Below are positions 11,751 through 23,498 of a stretch of DNA of 64,000 nt, piece by piece. Source of the stretch: Augochlora pura. Lineage: Eukaryota > Arthropoda > Insecta > Hymenoptera > Halictidae. Each line of letters starts with the position of its first letter. The first letter of the stretch is position 1. A model generated the notes under the pieces. It had not been told where the DNA came from. It searched no databases and saw nothing but the letters and a program-made list of their open reading frames with translations. Location of the stretch: contig NC_135774.1 of assembly GCF_028453695.1 (NCBI RefSeq), positions 9,176,001-9,240,000 of the forward strand, read 5' to 3'. Position numbers and translations under genes: made by a program.

Positions 11751-13169
11751 TTAAGAAACCACTAACATATTAATACAAGTATCAAATGATTAGCATATTT
11801 ATTAATAGAAATCTCATCGAAGCTTCGGTTTACGACGTTAAAGAAACAAATAGCGCTTCATAAAGCCGGACAGCTGGAAAATAGGTTGCATCTGTTGCAA
11901 GTGTAATTATCTGAACATTCAGAGATATCTGCATAAGCTTCCACAGCTTATTCTTGGCAGCTCGAGCATCCAATCCAATCTTTATCATTGCTCTTTAAGC
12001 AAACAACGGATGGAGTTTCTTGAACGACAACATCCGGTGGAGCGGCTTAGTTTTGAACGGCTTTCGAGCTCAGGCTTTCTTTCGATACCTTTCCCTTTTT
12101 TATTAGAATTCCTTAATTTCAACAAATTCCTAGCTCGTAAATCTTCAAAATCAAAAACTTTGATAAATATATAACATTACGAAAATAATTCTTTGATTGG
12201 AAAGGAAATAAAAATTCTAGAAAGAACCTTACATAAATGTTCATACATTAATAAATTTATATACATTAAATGCACATTAATTGCATTACATTGAATTTTA
12301 AACAATATTAAACATAAAAATGTTCAACTATTGTCGAGAACTTCATTAGCTAATCTGTGATTAGTATCTAACATTAATGTCATGTTGCGATAATCAAATT
12401 TTCACGTAAATCAACTTCAAAGACAAGTTTCCCAGATTAAGAATTTCTATTGCATTAACTATAAAATTTACAGGAATGATTTTTTATAGAACGATTCTAC
12501 AAACTTTCCCGAATAAATCGACGTATCGTTCTATGACATTATAAACGTTTGAACATGTTTAAAAAATATCTAAAAACAATAGAAACACCCTCGACTCCCC
12601 AATTTCGTTCATACATTGTTTAAAACTTTATTCTTGTTTTAAACTTTATCCAACCTCTTAAATCACGCAACAGTAACACAGACAAGAAGCTAGAATTTGT
12701 CGAGCAGCGTTGTAAGCTCGCGCGGCACGGTGACGTCTTACAACCGCCGCGACAAAGTCGAACATCGCCACGGTATGCGCATAAAGGACTTACGCGTGAA
12801 CTCCGTGTCACCATAAATCGCTGCAGAGCTAACCATTACAATTTAGCCGCGACAACAACACTCTCTCGCACGTGCATTATTAGCAACCCCGAAATGCGAA
12901 TGCGAGTGGCGCGGTGCTCGATGCGAATTGTATTGCACGATGATGCTCCTTGTACAATTTCCAACGAATCAATCTGACAGCGCATTTGCAAAGAATTAAA
13001 TTACACGTGTCTTCGAGTACACGGCCATAATCATACGGACACTTAGCAAATAGTTGAAAGCTGTTAAGAAAGACTGAAATAACAGAGTCGTTCTTTAATG
13101 CACGAAGATGAGATAAAGTGGGACTTCCTTCGCAGAATTATTTATATATTTTAGAAAAGGTCGTAGAAA

Positions 13170-13330
13170 ATTATGAGATTCTAAGGGATGAATTTTTATG
13201 GTGGTTTATTTATTTTATTTAGTTTAAAAAGGTTTCTTTTGCTATTATGGGGGACTCTGTAGCGAATAGTTGTTCAATTAATTTTTATTTCCGTTATGCT
13301 TAATTATAATTTTAACATTAATTTTACCAC
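13170..13330 (+). mobile_element. Decayed MITE relic resembling family C
   Basis: Shares AGGGATGAATTTTTAT near its start and TAGCGAATAGTTGTTCAA later with the family C element at 33736-33952, in the same order. The terminal TTAA motifs are eroded. Confidence 0.4.
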
Positions 13331-13629
13331 TAATGCTAACAGTAAACCTTATTATAAAATTATAGAACAATTCAGACACTTTCATAGAAAAAGATTGCAT
13401 AAATTATATTATTATAAATACATGTAAATAAATTGGATCTTTTCACTCTTGTCAGGCAATACAGGTCACGCAGTTATACTGTCTGCAGGTTTAGCGTAAA
13501 AAAATTAAACAAAATTAAATTAAACATGTGCCAGCATCCATGAGTATTATAAAAAACAAAATATACCAAAAATGAGTAATAGCTGTAAGAAATGTCGAAC
13601 AATTCCGAGCCTCTTAGTTCTGTCATGAA

Positions 13630-14620
13630 AAAACGTGGTTATTAGTCGACGACCGCGTCTCCGTCATAGTCGAATGCCATTGGCGGCGGCGCGGACTGGT
13701 GGGGACGTAAACGAGATGCTAACTAGGAAAAACTGTAGCATCGTCCGGAGTCCGCTGACGAATTCGGTGTCCCGCATCGGTCTCAGTGTCACACGGCGAT
13801 CGGTCGCGTCAACCGCGTGCGCGCGACGCGCGGCGAGGAACGACAAGATCTAACGTGCGATCGGACGCGGCTGATTTTGCATTTTTCTCTTGATCTCCGT
13901 TTGCCGGGGAATCTTCGAAGCCCTCGAACACACGGGGACTTTATCTGGCTTTGTGCCGGAGACTTACGGCGGCTCGCGGAGTTGTTCAAATAAAAGTGAC
14001 ATGTTTATTTGCCGGGGATTGCGTAGGGGCGGCTTTGCGTCGGGCGCGACGGGGATACGCGCGCCGATCAAACAGATCGGAGGAGGCTAAATCACGCATT
14101 GAAAGACGTTTCGCGCGGGCCAGCCGATTCTAATGTCACCCCGGGATCCGTGGACGGTGGTGTTCTCCTCCGCGCCTTGCGAGAGACCGAGGAAACGGGT
14201 GCGTATATCCGCGCTTATGAGCGGTTTCACGCTCAGTGTAACGCGACCGAGATGATTCATTGCGCGGCTTTGTGCAATCGTCGTTGCAAAATGTGAAACG
14301 CGACGACGAGACGCCGCGACGATGGATTTACCCCTCGACGATGTTCGTTGGTGTTCTCTTCTCGATGCGATCGTCGTTTTCGTTCGATCAGTTTTTCCGA
14401 AAACTGGTTTGGGTTTCTTGACGCGATCGCATCGCCGTCGGCTTCCTTTTTGATACAGTAGAAGTCGAGCTTGTAGGTTGCGCGCGAAAAGTTGCGGGCA
14501 ACTTTGTTGCAATAAAAATTGATAAAATGACGCGATAAAATTTTTACTTCGCGTTGCTGTTATATTTTGTACGGAATGGGTGAACGAACATAGTCGAGTG
14601 TAATGTAACATTTATGATTT
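13630..14620. other. Large CpG-dense island
   Basis: About 1 kb of CpG-rich sequence with overlapping open frames on both strands. The longest, 174 codons on the minus strand (14087-14611), has arginine- and serine-rich, low-information translation and no domain. Probably a regulatory island or an unmethylated GC block. No gene supported. Confidence 0.4.
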
Positions 14621-15012
14621 TAGTTAGTAATAGTGGATGTTTTATTTGTGCTGTTTGGAATATTTGTTGAATAATGAGATTTGTAGGAAACATTGTCTAG
14701 TTTTAGCTTTGATGGGTAAATATATATTTTGTTACTTTTATTGGTTAAGAGGTTTGCTATTAAGGTGAATAGGGTAGTTATTGTGATTTTAATTAATATT
14801 TAGAGAAATTTTACGATATAATATTTTCTCTTAATACTGCACTAGACTACTGTAGTAGTTAAATATACTACATTTATCATATTAAATACATCGTCTTCGT
14901 CTTATAAAACATGATAAAAATGTTGTCAGAGAGAAACTATAAATTCTCTAAATCTCGTGCTACGTGTTACAATTTTTAATAATTATATTCACAAAATTAA
15001 TTTGATGCGTGA

Positions 15013-15275
15013 AATACAAAATCGTAATAACAAGTTAATTAAATACAAAGTCGTAATAACGAGTTCAATAAATACAAAATCATAAAAATGAGTTCAATAA
15101 ATACAAAATCATAAAAATAAGTTCAATAAATTCAAAATCATAAAAATAAATTGAATAAATACAAAATCATAAAAATAAATTCAATAAACATAAAGTCATA
15201 AAAATAAGTTCAATAAATATAAAATTATATTAACAAGTTTAATAAATACAAAACCATAAAAATAAGTTCACAGAT
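15013..15275. repeat. Minisatellite, 29 bp unit, about 9 copies
   Basis: TACAAA (or TTCAAA) recurs at 15015, 15044, 15073, 15102, 15131 and 15160, exactly 29 bases apart, and continues less regularly to about 15250. A typical unit contains GTTCAATAAATACAAAATC followed by ATAAAAAT. Confidence 0.9.
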
Positions 15276-15579
15276 AAAACTCACAAGAAAAACATAACCT
15301 TAACAATCAGCGTAAAAGCGTCATTAATTAAAGAAATCGCTGAAGTCAACGCAGATGCATCAATTACTTGCCTAACAACTCTATCTTACGAACCAATAAG
15401 CAATTAGCACAAGAAGCCATAGCAGAATCGTAAAAATATCGAAGTATACATCGAGAGAACCACATTAAAGCAAGAGAATGTTTTTATCATCGTCGTCCGC
15501 AAATTAATTGGTCCGCTCAGGAAGCCTAATTTCGCGTTAACGTACCAAAAAGACAAAGAAGCATTTGTTCTTACTGTCA

Positions 15580-16340
15580 AGGTTCGCGAAGAAGTCCTAA
15601 TTAAACGGGACTCGATGTCGTTCATGTCACGTGAATTAGGGCGCCATTAATCACCAATAACGTACACAGCGGAATCCATAACGCGCAAGAAGAAGCCTAA
15701 GCGCCGATGGCCCCGCGATCCGATTTAATTATTCGCGGTGAACGCTGTTAATTAAACCCGCGCGATAAATCGCGTTGATCGGACATTAACGAGGAGCGAT
15801 GGCCGACCAATTTCTTAAGTAATAATTTCTTACCGGGGCGTACATTGTAATTGATCGTGAGCGGGGCATCGCCGACCGGTTAGGCCGCCCATAAACGACG
15901 GTAATCTCGTCGGAAAGCGCGTAAACCAGTGATCGTTAACCAGATCGTAATCCCACGTCCAACGGAGATGGAATGAAAACTGATCCGCGATACGAAGTTT
16001 TATGGGTGTTCCTTCGTTCGACCAAAAAAAAAAAAAAACAGAAGAAAAACACGCGACTGTCACGTATACAAAATATTTACGCTGTCGCGGGATTAACAAT
16101 TACGTTCGCGTGCGCTCGCGCGCGTGGCGGCGCGTCTGCTTGTTATTTGTTGGAGAATTCAATTTTCCAGTTTAGATACTTTTTCAAGCAACGCGGGGAG
16201 AACGCGAAACAAAATGTCGGGCGAATTTCATGTGGAGCTTTTTTATTTTCAACGTGTAATAATGCAATTGAAAAAAGCGAATCTCGGTCGGTTCCGTGAC
16301 AAACGCTCGCGTCGGTATGATAAATGTAACCTTTCCGTGC
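15580..16340. other. GC-rich block with clustered homeodomain-type cores
   Basis: From 15640 to 15860 several TAAT/ATTA cores (CCATTAATC, TTTAATTATTC, GTTAATTAAAC, GTAATTGATC) lie within otherwise CpG-rich DNA, a texture seen in insect developmental enhancers. From 15960 on the DNA becomes CpG-rich with a poly-A run at about 16024-16037. The 108- and 73-codon plus frames (15973-16299, 16124-16345) have no recognisable domain. Function is inferred, not shown. Confidence 0.35.
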
Positions 16341-16345
16341 AATAA

Positions 16346-17248
16346 ATTGTTAGTACGCAAAGCACACTTTTTGAAACACTTTTTTGTAATTACGCAGAGT
16401 GATATAAATTTTTTTTTAATATTACAGGAATTATTTTACTGAAGAATAGCTGAAAGACTGATTTAAAAAATTGCGAGTACGTAAAGCAAAGTTCATAGAA
16501 TAAAAGAAACATAAATATGCAGATCGTGGATTCGATGCATTCGCGACAAAATTACACGATAACAAATGCAGAGGAAACATTGAATAATGCCGTTAGATTA
16601 TTATGAAATTATTTAAGAATGTTAAGAAGGAAAACAAATGTTCGTTCGTTCGCAGTCGTGGCACAGAATTTATAGTTTGCGCAAAGTTCCGCAACCTAGT
16701 TATAAACGAAGCAATTAAAATACTAAAACTCTAACCTGGTTTCCAGAAAGAATAAAGATCGAGGATGAATATTTCATCGTATTTTTAAATAAGTATGTAC
16801 TGTGCTTTTATACATGATTCGATGACGTTTGGAAAACAGTATTGGAGTGAGAATGGAACGATAGGAATATTGGAGTCACCTCAATACTAATTCACAATTG
16901 CACACTGCGACAAGCAATTCGTTGAAATATATACTGAATATATTTCTACAATGATCATTTAAAAAATAGTTTATAAAAATTCTCATTATCAAAATATAAT
17001 TAAATCTTAATGTGATTAAAGCTACATTTTAAGTAATTCTGTCAACCTTATCACAATTCTGACAATTCTGTCACCTTGTCATGTACTGTTTGAATAGTGC
17101 AATTAGGATACACTTTAGTAACAATATAAATAGAATAAACTTCGTTAGTGACATAATTATGATATATTTTAGAAAAACAACCCGGTATCGATTCTTATTA
17201 TTCAAATTTTCACGAGATCGTGCGTACGTTGCAATGTCCGTCGAAATA
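16346..17248. other. AT-rich non-coding DNA
   Basis: No RNA gene, coding signal or repeat array detected. A short reiterated phrase of the form TTCTGTCA(A)CCTT and TTCTGACA occurs around 17035-17080. Confidence 0.6.
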
Positions 17249-17449
17249 TTAACCCTTTGCACTCTGAGGCGCCATTAAAATTGTTGTACCGTGTTCTAAA
17301 ATTATTTTTATAGATATCACGGAAGATAAAATCTAAAAAGTTGTTAAAAGTGTAATAGAATGCACTTTGTTATACCGAATGGAAATGTTACGAGTCAGAG
17401 AAATTATTTTAAATTTATAGTTGAAATAATTTCGAGTGCAAAGGGTTAA
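17249..17449 (-). mobile_element. TTAA MITE family A, 201 bp copy with internal deletions
   Basis: Starts TTAACCCTTTGCACTCTGAGG and ends TTCGAGTGCAAAGGGTTAA with TTAA at both borders. Relative to 26261-26509 it lies in reverse orientation. It has lost most of the GAGTGGTGACTC hairpin next to its left end and some internal sequence. Both outer terminal repeats are intact. Confidence 0.88.
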
Positions 17450-18250
17450 CATTGAGATGAAACGAAGAACAATAGAATCGCGATTGTCCTAGCAGAATTC
17501 GTAGATTGCTCCGGCATTCTTGCATCTTTCGCATAAAATCCGCAGCGGTGTCCCATTAGTTAAGCTTGTACAGCGGAACATAAATCTTCTTCCGAGAAAA
17601 CACAAAGTCGAAGACGTAACGCTAATGAATTCCCCCGAAACGCGTATCGCGCCGCGGAATCCGTTTTCCATTCAACGAATGAAGTAATAATACTTTTTTC
17701 TCTCCCCCTCGAGTTTCTTGCTCCAGCTTTTTCTGTAACAGCCGAACCGGCGGAGGCCAGATGCCGCGCGTACGCGGAGGCCTGCGCCGTAAATTATTGT
17801 TAAGTGCCCGGGCAGCCTTGTGTTAAGTAACGTACACAAGCAGCCGGAATGCCTCCTCTAATAAACAGAGCTCTGTGCTCTCGAATTCCATGAATTCAAT
17901 GCTCGTGAATCATCCGACTAACAGGGATACTCTCAAATCCATCGCGTCCACCGTTTTCGCCTGGTTGTTCGGCTCGTATCTTCAACGGCACTGATGCGTA
18001 TTTGATCTTGGCATTATTAATGCGTTCGCTGCGGATGTTTACAGAACCGTCGGCCATAATTCCCAGATCTTCTACGGCTCATTGGATCGTTTCATCGCGT
18101 TCTACGGCGCACGCCGGTTGCTTTTTAGGAATATTTAACGGATATTCGGTCGGTAATTTGTTGCTGTGCCGTTCACAAAATGTCGGCATTTTTGACACTG
18201 TAGAAATGATAAAGGCTATACAAAACAATCTAACTTGTTAAATATTATAC
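17450..18250. other. GC-richer block
   Basis: Moderately CpG-rich. A good acceptor-like sequence (CTTTTTCTGTAACAG ending at 17741) is followed after 47 bases only by a weak GTAAAT donor, so no exon is called. The plus frame 18002-18241 has no family-like features. Confidence 0.4.
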
Positions 18251-18760
18251 TATTTTTATTTATATAAAACAAAGTCTTCATTGGAATTATCTTTGTTTGG
18301 TAAAAATTAGTATTAAATTTATTTACAATTAGAAGAACAAGAACCAATTTTCTGTGATATATAAATTCCAATTTTGTGTCATTTGGCTATTGTTGATTGT
18401 TTGCGAAATGACGAAATTATAGCGATTATATTAATACGATATTATTAATACGAATTAATAATAAATTATTCAATAGCAACGAATAGAAATTTTGCTCCTT
18501 CTTTAATAACTTTAATTTATGAAAATAATGATGAGAATTCGTATATATTCCGAAATCTATTTTTATTTATTTATTTATTTATTTTCAATATTTCGTAAAT
18601 AACTAAACGAAATTTACGATCTATTTGTTATTTTCTGCAAACGCTACGATTTAAGTAGCATATTCTACAGTTCATTTTACCTGTGCAAAATTATATAAAT
18701 ACGCATGCGGAATGACGTTCACCGATTGAATCTAAGAACTGACTAATTGCGTTGGAATCA
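18251..18760. other. AT-rich DNA with a (TTTA)n tract
   Basis: A (TTTA)n run covers about 18561-18585. Otherwise nothing is recognisable. Confidence 0.6.
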
Positions 18761-18761
18761 A

Positions 18762-18815
18762 TCAATGACGCAGGCGAAACAGCAGTACTAAATGACGCGA
18801 CTGTTGCGTCATTGA
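18762..18815. repeat. 11-bp perfect inverted repeat with a 32-base loop
   Basis: TCAATGACGCA at 18762-18772 pairs with TGCGTCATTGA at 18805-18815. An AACAG/CTGTT pair just inside could extend the stem after a bulge. The arms contain TGACGCA, close to an AP-1/CREB half-site, and a further TGACGC lies in the loop. It could be a paired binding site or a small hairpin. Confidence 0.6.
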
Positions 18816-18843
18816 TCTCGAATATCTTAGAGTATCTCTATTA

Positions 18844-18875
18844 TTAACCTCTTGCCATGTGATAGCGAGATTCCT
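18844..18875 (+). mobile_element. Relic left end of a family B-like TTAA MITE
   Basis: TTAACCTCTTGCCATGTGA matches the left end of the complete element at 50816 (TTAACCCCTTGCCATAC). No right end is visible nearby. Confidence 0.35.
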
Positions 18876-19099
18876 GACAGTGATTAGCATGCTTTGCAAA
18901 AAAAAAGTGAGGAGAACCGTCTCCGAATATAAGTTAACGTTAATGACTTAACTGTGGAACGTTTCTCGGAAATAATTACGTAAAAGATCGTCTGAGAATA
19001 TTTCAATTTGCTTTAAATACGGTATCGATCAACCGATACGGTCATTTATAGTGTTACATCGTAAGAAACAGGACGTTTATGTAACACAGAGCTGTGCTA

Positions 19100-19225
19100 A
19101 TTCATTATATGCAATTCAAATATGTTGTAATTGAATTATATGGTAATTGAATTATATTGTAGTATAATTATATTGTGATTAAATTATATTGCCATATAAT
19201 TATATCGCTATTCAATTATATTGTA
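19100..19225. repeat. Degenerate AT-rich tandem repeat, roughly 20 bp unit
   Basis: ATTATATTG recurs with variants of GTAATTGA or GTGATTAA at intervals near 20 bases. Units are strongly diverged. Confidence 0.55.
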
Positions 19226-19581
19226 ATAAAATTACATAACTCAAAACTTTCGTTTAATTCAATTGCTAATTATTTTAATTACAAAAGCAATTAAAATGTA
19301 ATGTAACTCAAATACACTGCAATTGGAATAAAATATGATAAAATATAGTTGCATTATTAACTAATTTCTTTTAACTCGCAATTCATTTAAATTAATAGTA
19401 CTTAAATTATAGTATATTTTCATGATACTCCAATGGCAATTACAAAGTACTCAATATTTTGCAATTGTACTCCAATTACAATTACGAATTACACTGTAAT
19501 TCAATTACTCTGTAAATATAATTCGTCGAATAATTGAATTGTTACTCTGCAAAACTCTGTTTTAATTTCACGTTTTTACAG

Positions 19582-19687
19582 ACAGAAAGAGAAACGTTTG
19601 CAAGTCGAAACAGAAAACTTTTTCACGTTGTCTGAAAATGAAAATGGAATTTTCACCCCGAAAGATCATCGTAGAGTTAAGAAATGA
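19582..19687 (+). other. Possible 3'-terminal coding exon
   Basis: A pyrimidine-rich acceptor (TTTAATTTCACGTTTTTACAG) ends at 19581. Skipping one base, the sequence reads 34 codons to a TGA at 19685-19687. The translation is charged and unbiased (starts QKEKRLQVETENFF, ends PKDHRRVKK), more protein-like than other frames here. An AATAAA lies about 350 bases downstream (near 20034). No ATG is present, so upstream exons would be needed. The frame also runs 15 codons through the supposed acceptor, and I recognise no family. Chance is a real alternative. Confidence 0.2.
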
Positions 19688-19689
19688 TG

Positions 19690-20580
19690 TACGCAGGTGG
19701 CGAACGCATTTGCATGTTTCTTTTTATCAAATGTCAACCGTTGGGTGGGCGACGGTGTGTACTACTTTTGAGTTTGTGCTAACGTCAGCTGAAATGTGGT
19801 GGGGGTGGTCAGTCGGTTTATTATACAGTGGGAAAACCCGCTAACTTGTGGTGGGGAATATATACTTCCTGACGGAAACTTCGTCATCCCTGGTGTGCGT
19901 TATATATTTGTTAGAAAAGCTAGAAACATTTGAGTTGTCTAGGACCATACTGTCGCGAATGAAATTTTCGAATAGTTTAACATTGTGAAATGTAATTTAT
20001 AAGTGTTAAAATGTATTAGAAATACGAACGAAATAAATGATAAAGTTAGTATATATTAACTTCACTCTGAACTATCCTAACAATAAGTTTGGCCAGCAAA
20101 CAATGCACGTGTTAGTAATAATAAGACTCTCTGTTCATCGCGATGAGGAAAATGTTATTATAGTGGAAACAGTTCTTTGGAGCAGTATGATTTTCTGGCT
20201 ACACCGAAATTAAGGTGTGATAATATTATTAATAATTATATTAAATTATTATTTAATTATATTAATAAACTTTATTTATTACTTAACAATATTATCAAAA
20301 TACTTTATCGATTCCTCAGTAATATCATTAAAAATATCAAAGGTTTACTTTTTGGAATTTGCCAAATAGAGTTATTATTAAACGGAAGAATCGCAACAAC
20401 ATTCATAAAATTTTATTTAACATGAGCATTTATTTAACACAATATAAACGTTCAATTCTAAAAATTCATTTTAATACAAACATTTTATTTAATGCAAGCA
20501 TTTAGAAAGCGTAAATGATTTGGTTAGGGATGAGGTGTTTTAATATCAATAATAATGCTGTACTTAATAGTTTGTTCCGA
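19690..20580. other. AT-rich DNA
   Basis: From 20215 to 20430 the DNA is ATTA-rich and gives a low-complexity 82-codon frame that is not credible. AATAAA at about 20034 could serve as a polyadenylation signal for the exon candidate upstream. Confidence 0.5.
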
Positions 20581-20900
20581 GCGGGAAGGTGTCCGCGAAA
20601 TTAACATTTGAACGCGTTAGCGAACCTGCGCGCCGATTACATCTGTCGGAGCGTAAATCAAATCTTACGTCGCCCTGCAATCAACGCGCACGTCCATTAA
20701 TAATTTAGCATTCGCCATGTGCTTCATATTATTGTCACGGTGTTGCGTGCCGCGTGGCCTTGGTGTTAACATCATCTGTCTGAATATCATTTCGCGCGTT
20801 TAGATAACGTACGGGTGATCTATCTCTATTCCTGCCTCTTGATTATTAATCGATTCACCTACTCGCTCTTATTTCCGAGTAGATAGCCTATTCGAGAGCT
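20580..20900. other. GC-richer block
   Basis: CpG-containing sequence with TTAATAATTTAGC and ATTATTAATCG homeodomain-type words. No coding signal found. Confidence 0.35.
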
Positions 20901-21039
20901 GAATAAGTCACTGTCGTGTCCTGGCTTCTGAAAAAAAAACATGAATACTATTAGGTTAACAGGTTAATTCGCGGCACTCGTGATTCATCAGTTGTTAGTT
21001 CAGTCAATTTTATTGTAAATATTACATTCGAAATTTTAT

Positions 21040-21370
21040 TCTAACTATTTAACTTTTTTATCATATTCTTCATCATATTCTTTATTCTAAATTTTCTATT
21101 CTAAGTTCTTTTTTATATTTTTTTATTCTACATTTTATTCGAAACTTGTTATCCCAAATTTTTAATCCTAAATTCTTTTTTCTATATTCTTAATATTTAA
21201 TTCTTCTCTCTAATTTCTTAATTTTAAATTCTTTATTTTAAATTCCTAATATTTAATTCTTCTCTCTAAATTCTTAATTTTAAATTCTTTATTCTAAATT
21301 CTTAATATTAAATTCTTAATTTTAAATTCTTTGTTCTAAATTCTAAATTAGATACTAAATTCTATTCTTA
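21040..21370. repeat. Degenerate TTCTAAA-type tandem repeat
   Basis: AAATTCTTAAT, AAATTCTTTAT and ATTCTAAATT words recur throughout with an irregular spacing of about 13-30 bases. It is strand-asymmetric: T-rich on the plus strand. Confidence 0.65.
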
Positions 21371-21748
21371 ATTTTTTATTCGAACTTTTACAATTGAAAT
21401 TGTTTATTCCAAAGTCATAGTAACATAGAATATTTTTGGTTCGTTAAAAACTCCACTGTTTACTAATAACTGTACCAAATTTTCAAAAATAATCGTTGGA
21501 TTCTTCTAATTTTTAATCAAAGTCTCAGAAACTCTTGAAAACATATAATAAAAAATAACTTCCTCGGCACCCAATAATTCATAAATTACAATTACACGAA
21601 CCAAATTTTCTGTCTTCCTTGAATAATTTCAGTGCACTAAAAATAACACACAAATGTCCTTAAATTCTCTTAATATTTTCATCGTTTAAAATTTCACCCA
21701 CCCATTATCATTACAAATTCATATCGGCCAGATTACTTTTCATTTCAG

Positions 21749-21828
21749 AGCGTATCTCAGATGTTTAAAAATAAACGACGCTCGTGCCGCGAATTAAATG
21801 ACGGCCCTATTAATATTTTACCGTGCCC
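21749..21828 (+). other. Candidate internal exon, 80 nt
   Basis: TTACTTTTCATTTCAG ends at 21748 and GTGAGT begins at 21829, so both borders fit consensus splice sites. Read from its first base the segment is open throughout (starts SVSQMFKNKRRSC, ends INILPC), while the other two frames have stops. A TGA arises only if the donor is not used. It sits at the left edge of a GC-rich block. The protein is not recognisable, and the phase does not join in frame to the candidate at 9732, so a non-coding transcript or a chance match remain possible. Confidence 0.3.
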
Positions 21829-22260
21829 GTGAGTCACGTCGAGCCGATCCACGTGTAAGCCACGTCATCGGTCACGAGGTAGCTAAAAATGTTTAATCTT
21901 AATTGCAGAGTTAATTGCCGAGTGGCAAGCCAGGCGCGCCGATTGACTGCGGTCTATCGAAATTTTTTATCTCCCCCTATCAGTTCCCTTTTCCCCCTTT
22001 GATAATCGGCAGCCACTTTCACAGAATGGAACTAGTTCCGCTTACGGGAAATACCCCCATGGCCGAGCCGGTAGGAAATTAGATCCGGCGTAATCGGCTT
22101 CGAAACCGACTATGCAGTCGGCGGAATTTTCAAATGACAACCGCGACGGCGCACCGTGCGCGAGCGCGCTTATGGTGACGAGATAAGATTATCAGTGGAT
22201 CAATTGTCATTCGTATTGCCCGGAGCGAATGTCTTTTGGCACCATGGACGAGTACTATAC
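21829..22260. other. GC-rich block with a palindromic GATA site
   Basis: CpG-dense sequence following the exon candidate. GATAAGATTATC at 22182-22193 places two GATA-factor cores head to head. No open frame of note. Confidence 0.4.
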
Positions 22261-23350
22261 CTTGAACAAGAACTTATAACATGGAAACTTATTGTAGTTT
22301 CATTTTATTCTATTTTGTTGCGTTAATCATTTGTTTGCAGAATATTTATTATATCTGGACGATTATTCTATAAGGACTATTTTTCAGATATTGTAGAATC
22401 TATGTGTATTTTTATTAGATTTTCAAATCATATTTTAGAGTTACTAAGGCAATTTTTGTAGAGACTTTATTAACAAAGTTATATGTTAATGAAACAGATG
22501 TTGTATTAATATCAATGCTTTTCTTTTATTTTGATTATAAAGGAGAAAGAAATTTTTGTGAAATTTTACAAAATAGTGGAAAATATGGAAATACAATTGT
22601 CATATCAGACTGCAAAATTATAAAAATGTATTACTTTAATTTTTACTTTCTTACTTTGTTGCTTTCAGTAGTAACATTTTTTATATACCATTATTATATT
22701 TATATTATATATATGTCCATTTTGTTCTAAAATTTTATACAGGTGTTGATTTACATACCGAACAACCATAAACCTTTACAGATCAATTAACAATAACCAA
22801 AATACAGACGAGTCGAGTAAAATACATTTCACAGTAAAAGCACCGTCGGATTTAAAGCAGGATAAAACTGTCGCTGTGCAGGTTTTATGCAATAATGTTT
22901 AATACAATCGTGTGAATCCTGCAGTCCCATTATTAACGTTCCTCCTAATAGCCCATTGTAATTTTTGCACAGTTAGTTAATTAACATAAAAACGAGCGGA
23001 GGATGAGAGTATGACCAATGACATTAGTATTCACGGGAGGAAACGTAAAATCCATGCGGTATGATTTTAAGAGAGAGAGAGAGAAGAACAGTAAAAAAAG
23101 GATTTCTAGAATTTAAATTATTCACGCTGGATTCATTTCTTGCGCGATTTTTGCCAAGAGAGCACGAATTATTAATTCATGAAATTCTGAAACTCTCTTT
23201 CGGAGGAGGCGTTTCGGACACGTGCTCCACGAGAATTTCCTGGAATACAAATAAACCAATGTATTCTGGGAGCTATTGACGGGAACCAGAGTTCAGAGCG
23301 CAAAGTCCATCCTTTTCGAACCGTTCTAAATGCTCCGACTTCTAGTTTCT
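22261..23350. other. AT-rich DNA
   Basis: Contains a short (GA)n tract at about 23070-23085. The 71-codon frame at 22515-22730 is aromatic-rich low-complexity translation of AT-rich DNA. The 72-codon frame at 23061-23279 begins in the (GA)n tract and has no recognisable features. No gene supported. Confidence 0.55.
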
Positions 23351-23353
23351 ACT

Positions 23354-23498
23354 TTAACCCGTTCAGGGATGAATTTTTGTAATAAGGAACAGTATTCAAT
23401 TCATTATCATTCAATTTTTATTTATTTATTTATTTTATTTATTTATAGACGAAAATTTCTAGTAATAAACTATTAAGTATAAATTTTCACCTGTTACT
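23354..23498 (+). mobile_element. Left part of a family C TTAA MITE, interrupted by a second MITE
   Basis: TTAACCCGTTCAGGGATGAA matches the start of the complete family C element at 33736 (CTCTTCAGGGATGA). The body includes a (TTTA)n stretch at about 23417-23446. It stops where the family D element begins at a TTAA. The expected continuation may resume at 23746 and end near GTTCAAAGGGTTATA at about 23788. Confidence 0.55.

Larger units (their letters stand above)
10740..13630. other. AT-rich DNA with one minisatellite, one small island and a MITE relic
   Basis: Apart from the listed repeats, 10740-12690 is AT-rich with no gene signal. A GC-richer patch at 12690-12970 holds a 64-codon minus frame without recognisable features. 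A family C-like relic lies at about 13170-13330. Confidence 0.55.

Noticed and set aside
14087..14611. 174-codon minus-strand frame in a CpG island
   Set aside because: No domain, motif or splice support; frames of this length are expected by chance in DNA of this composition.
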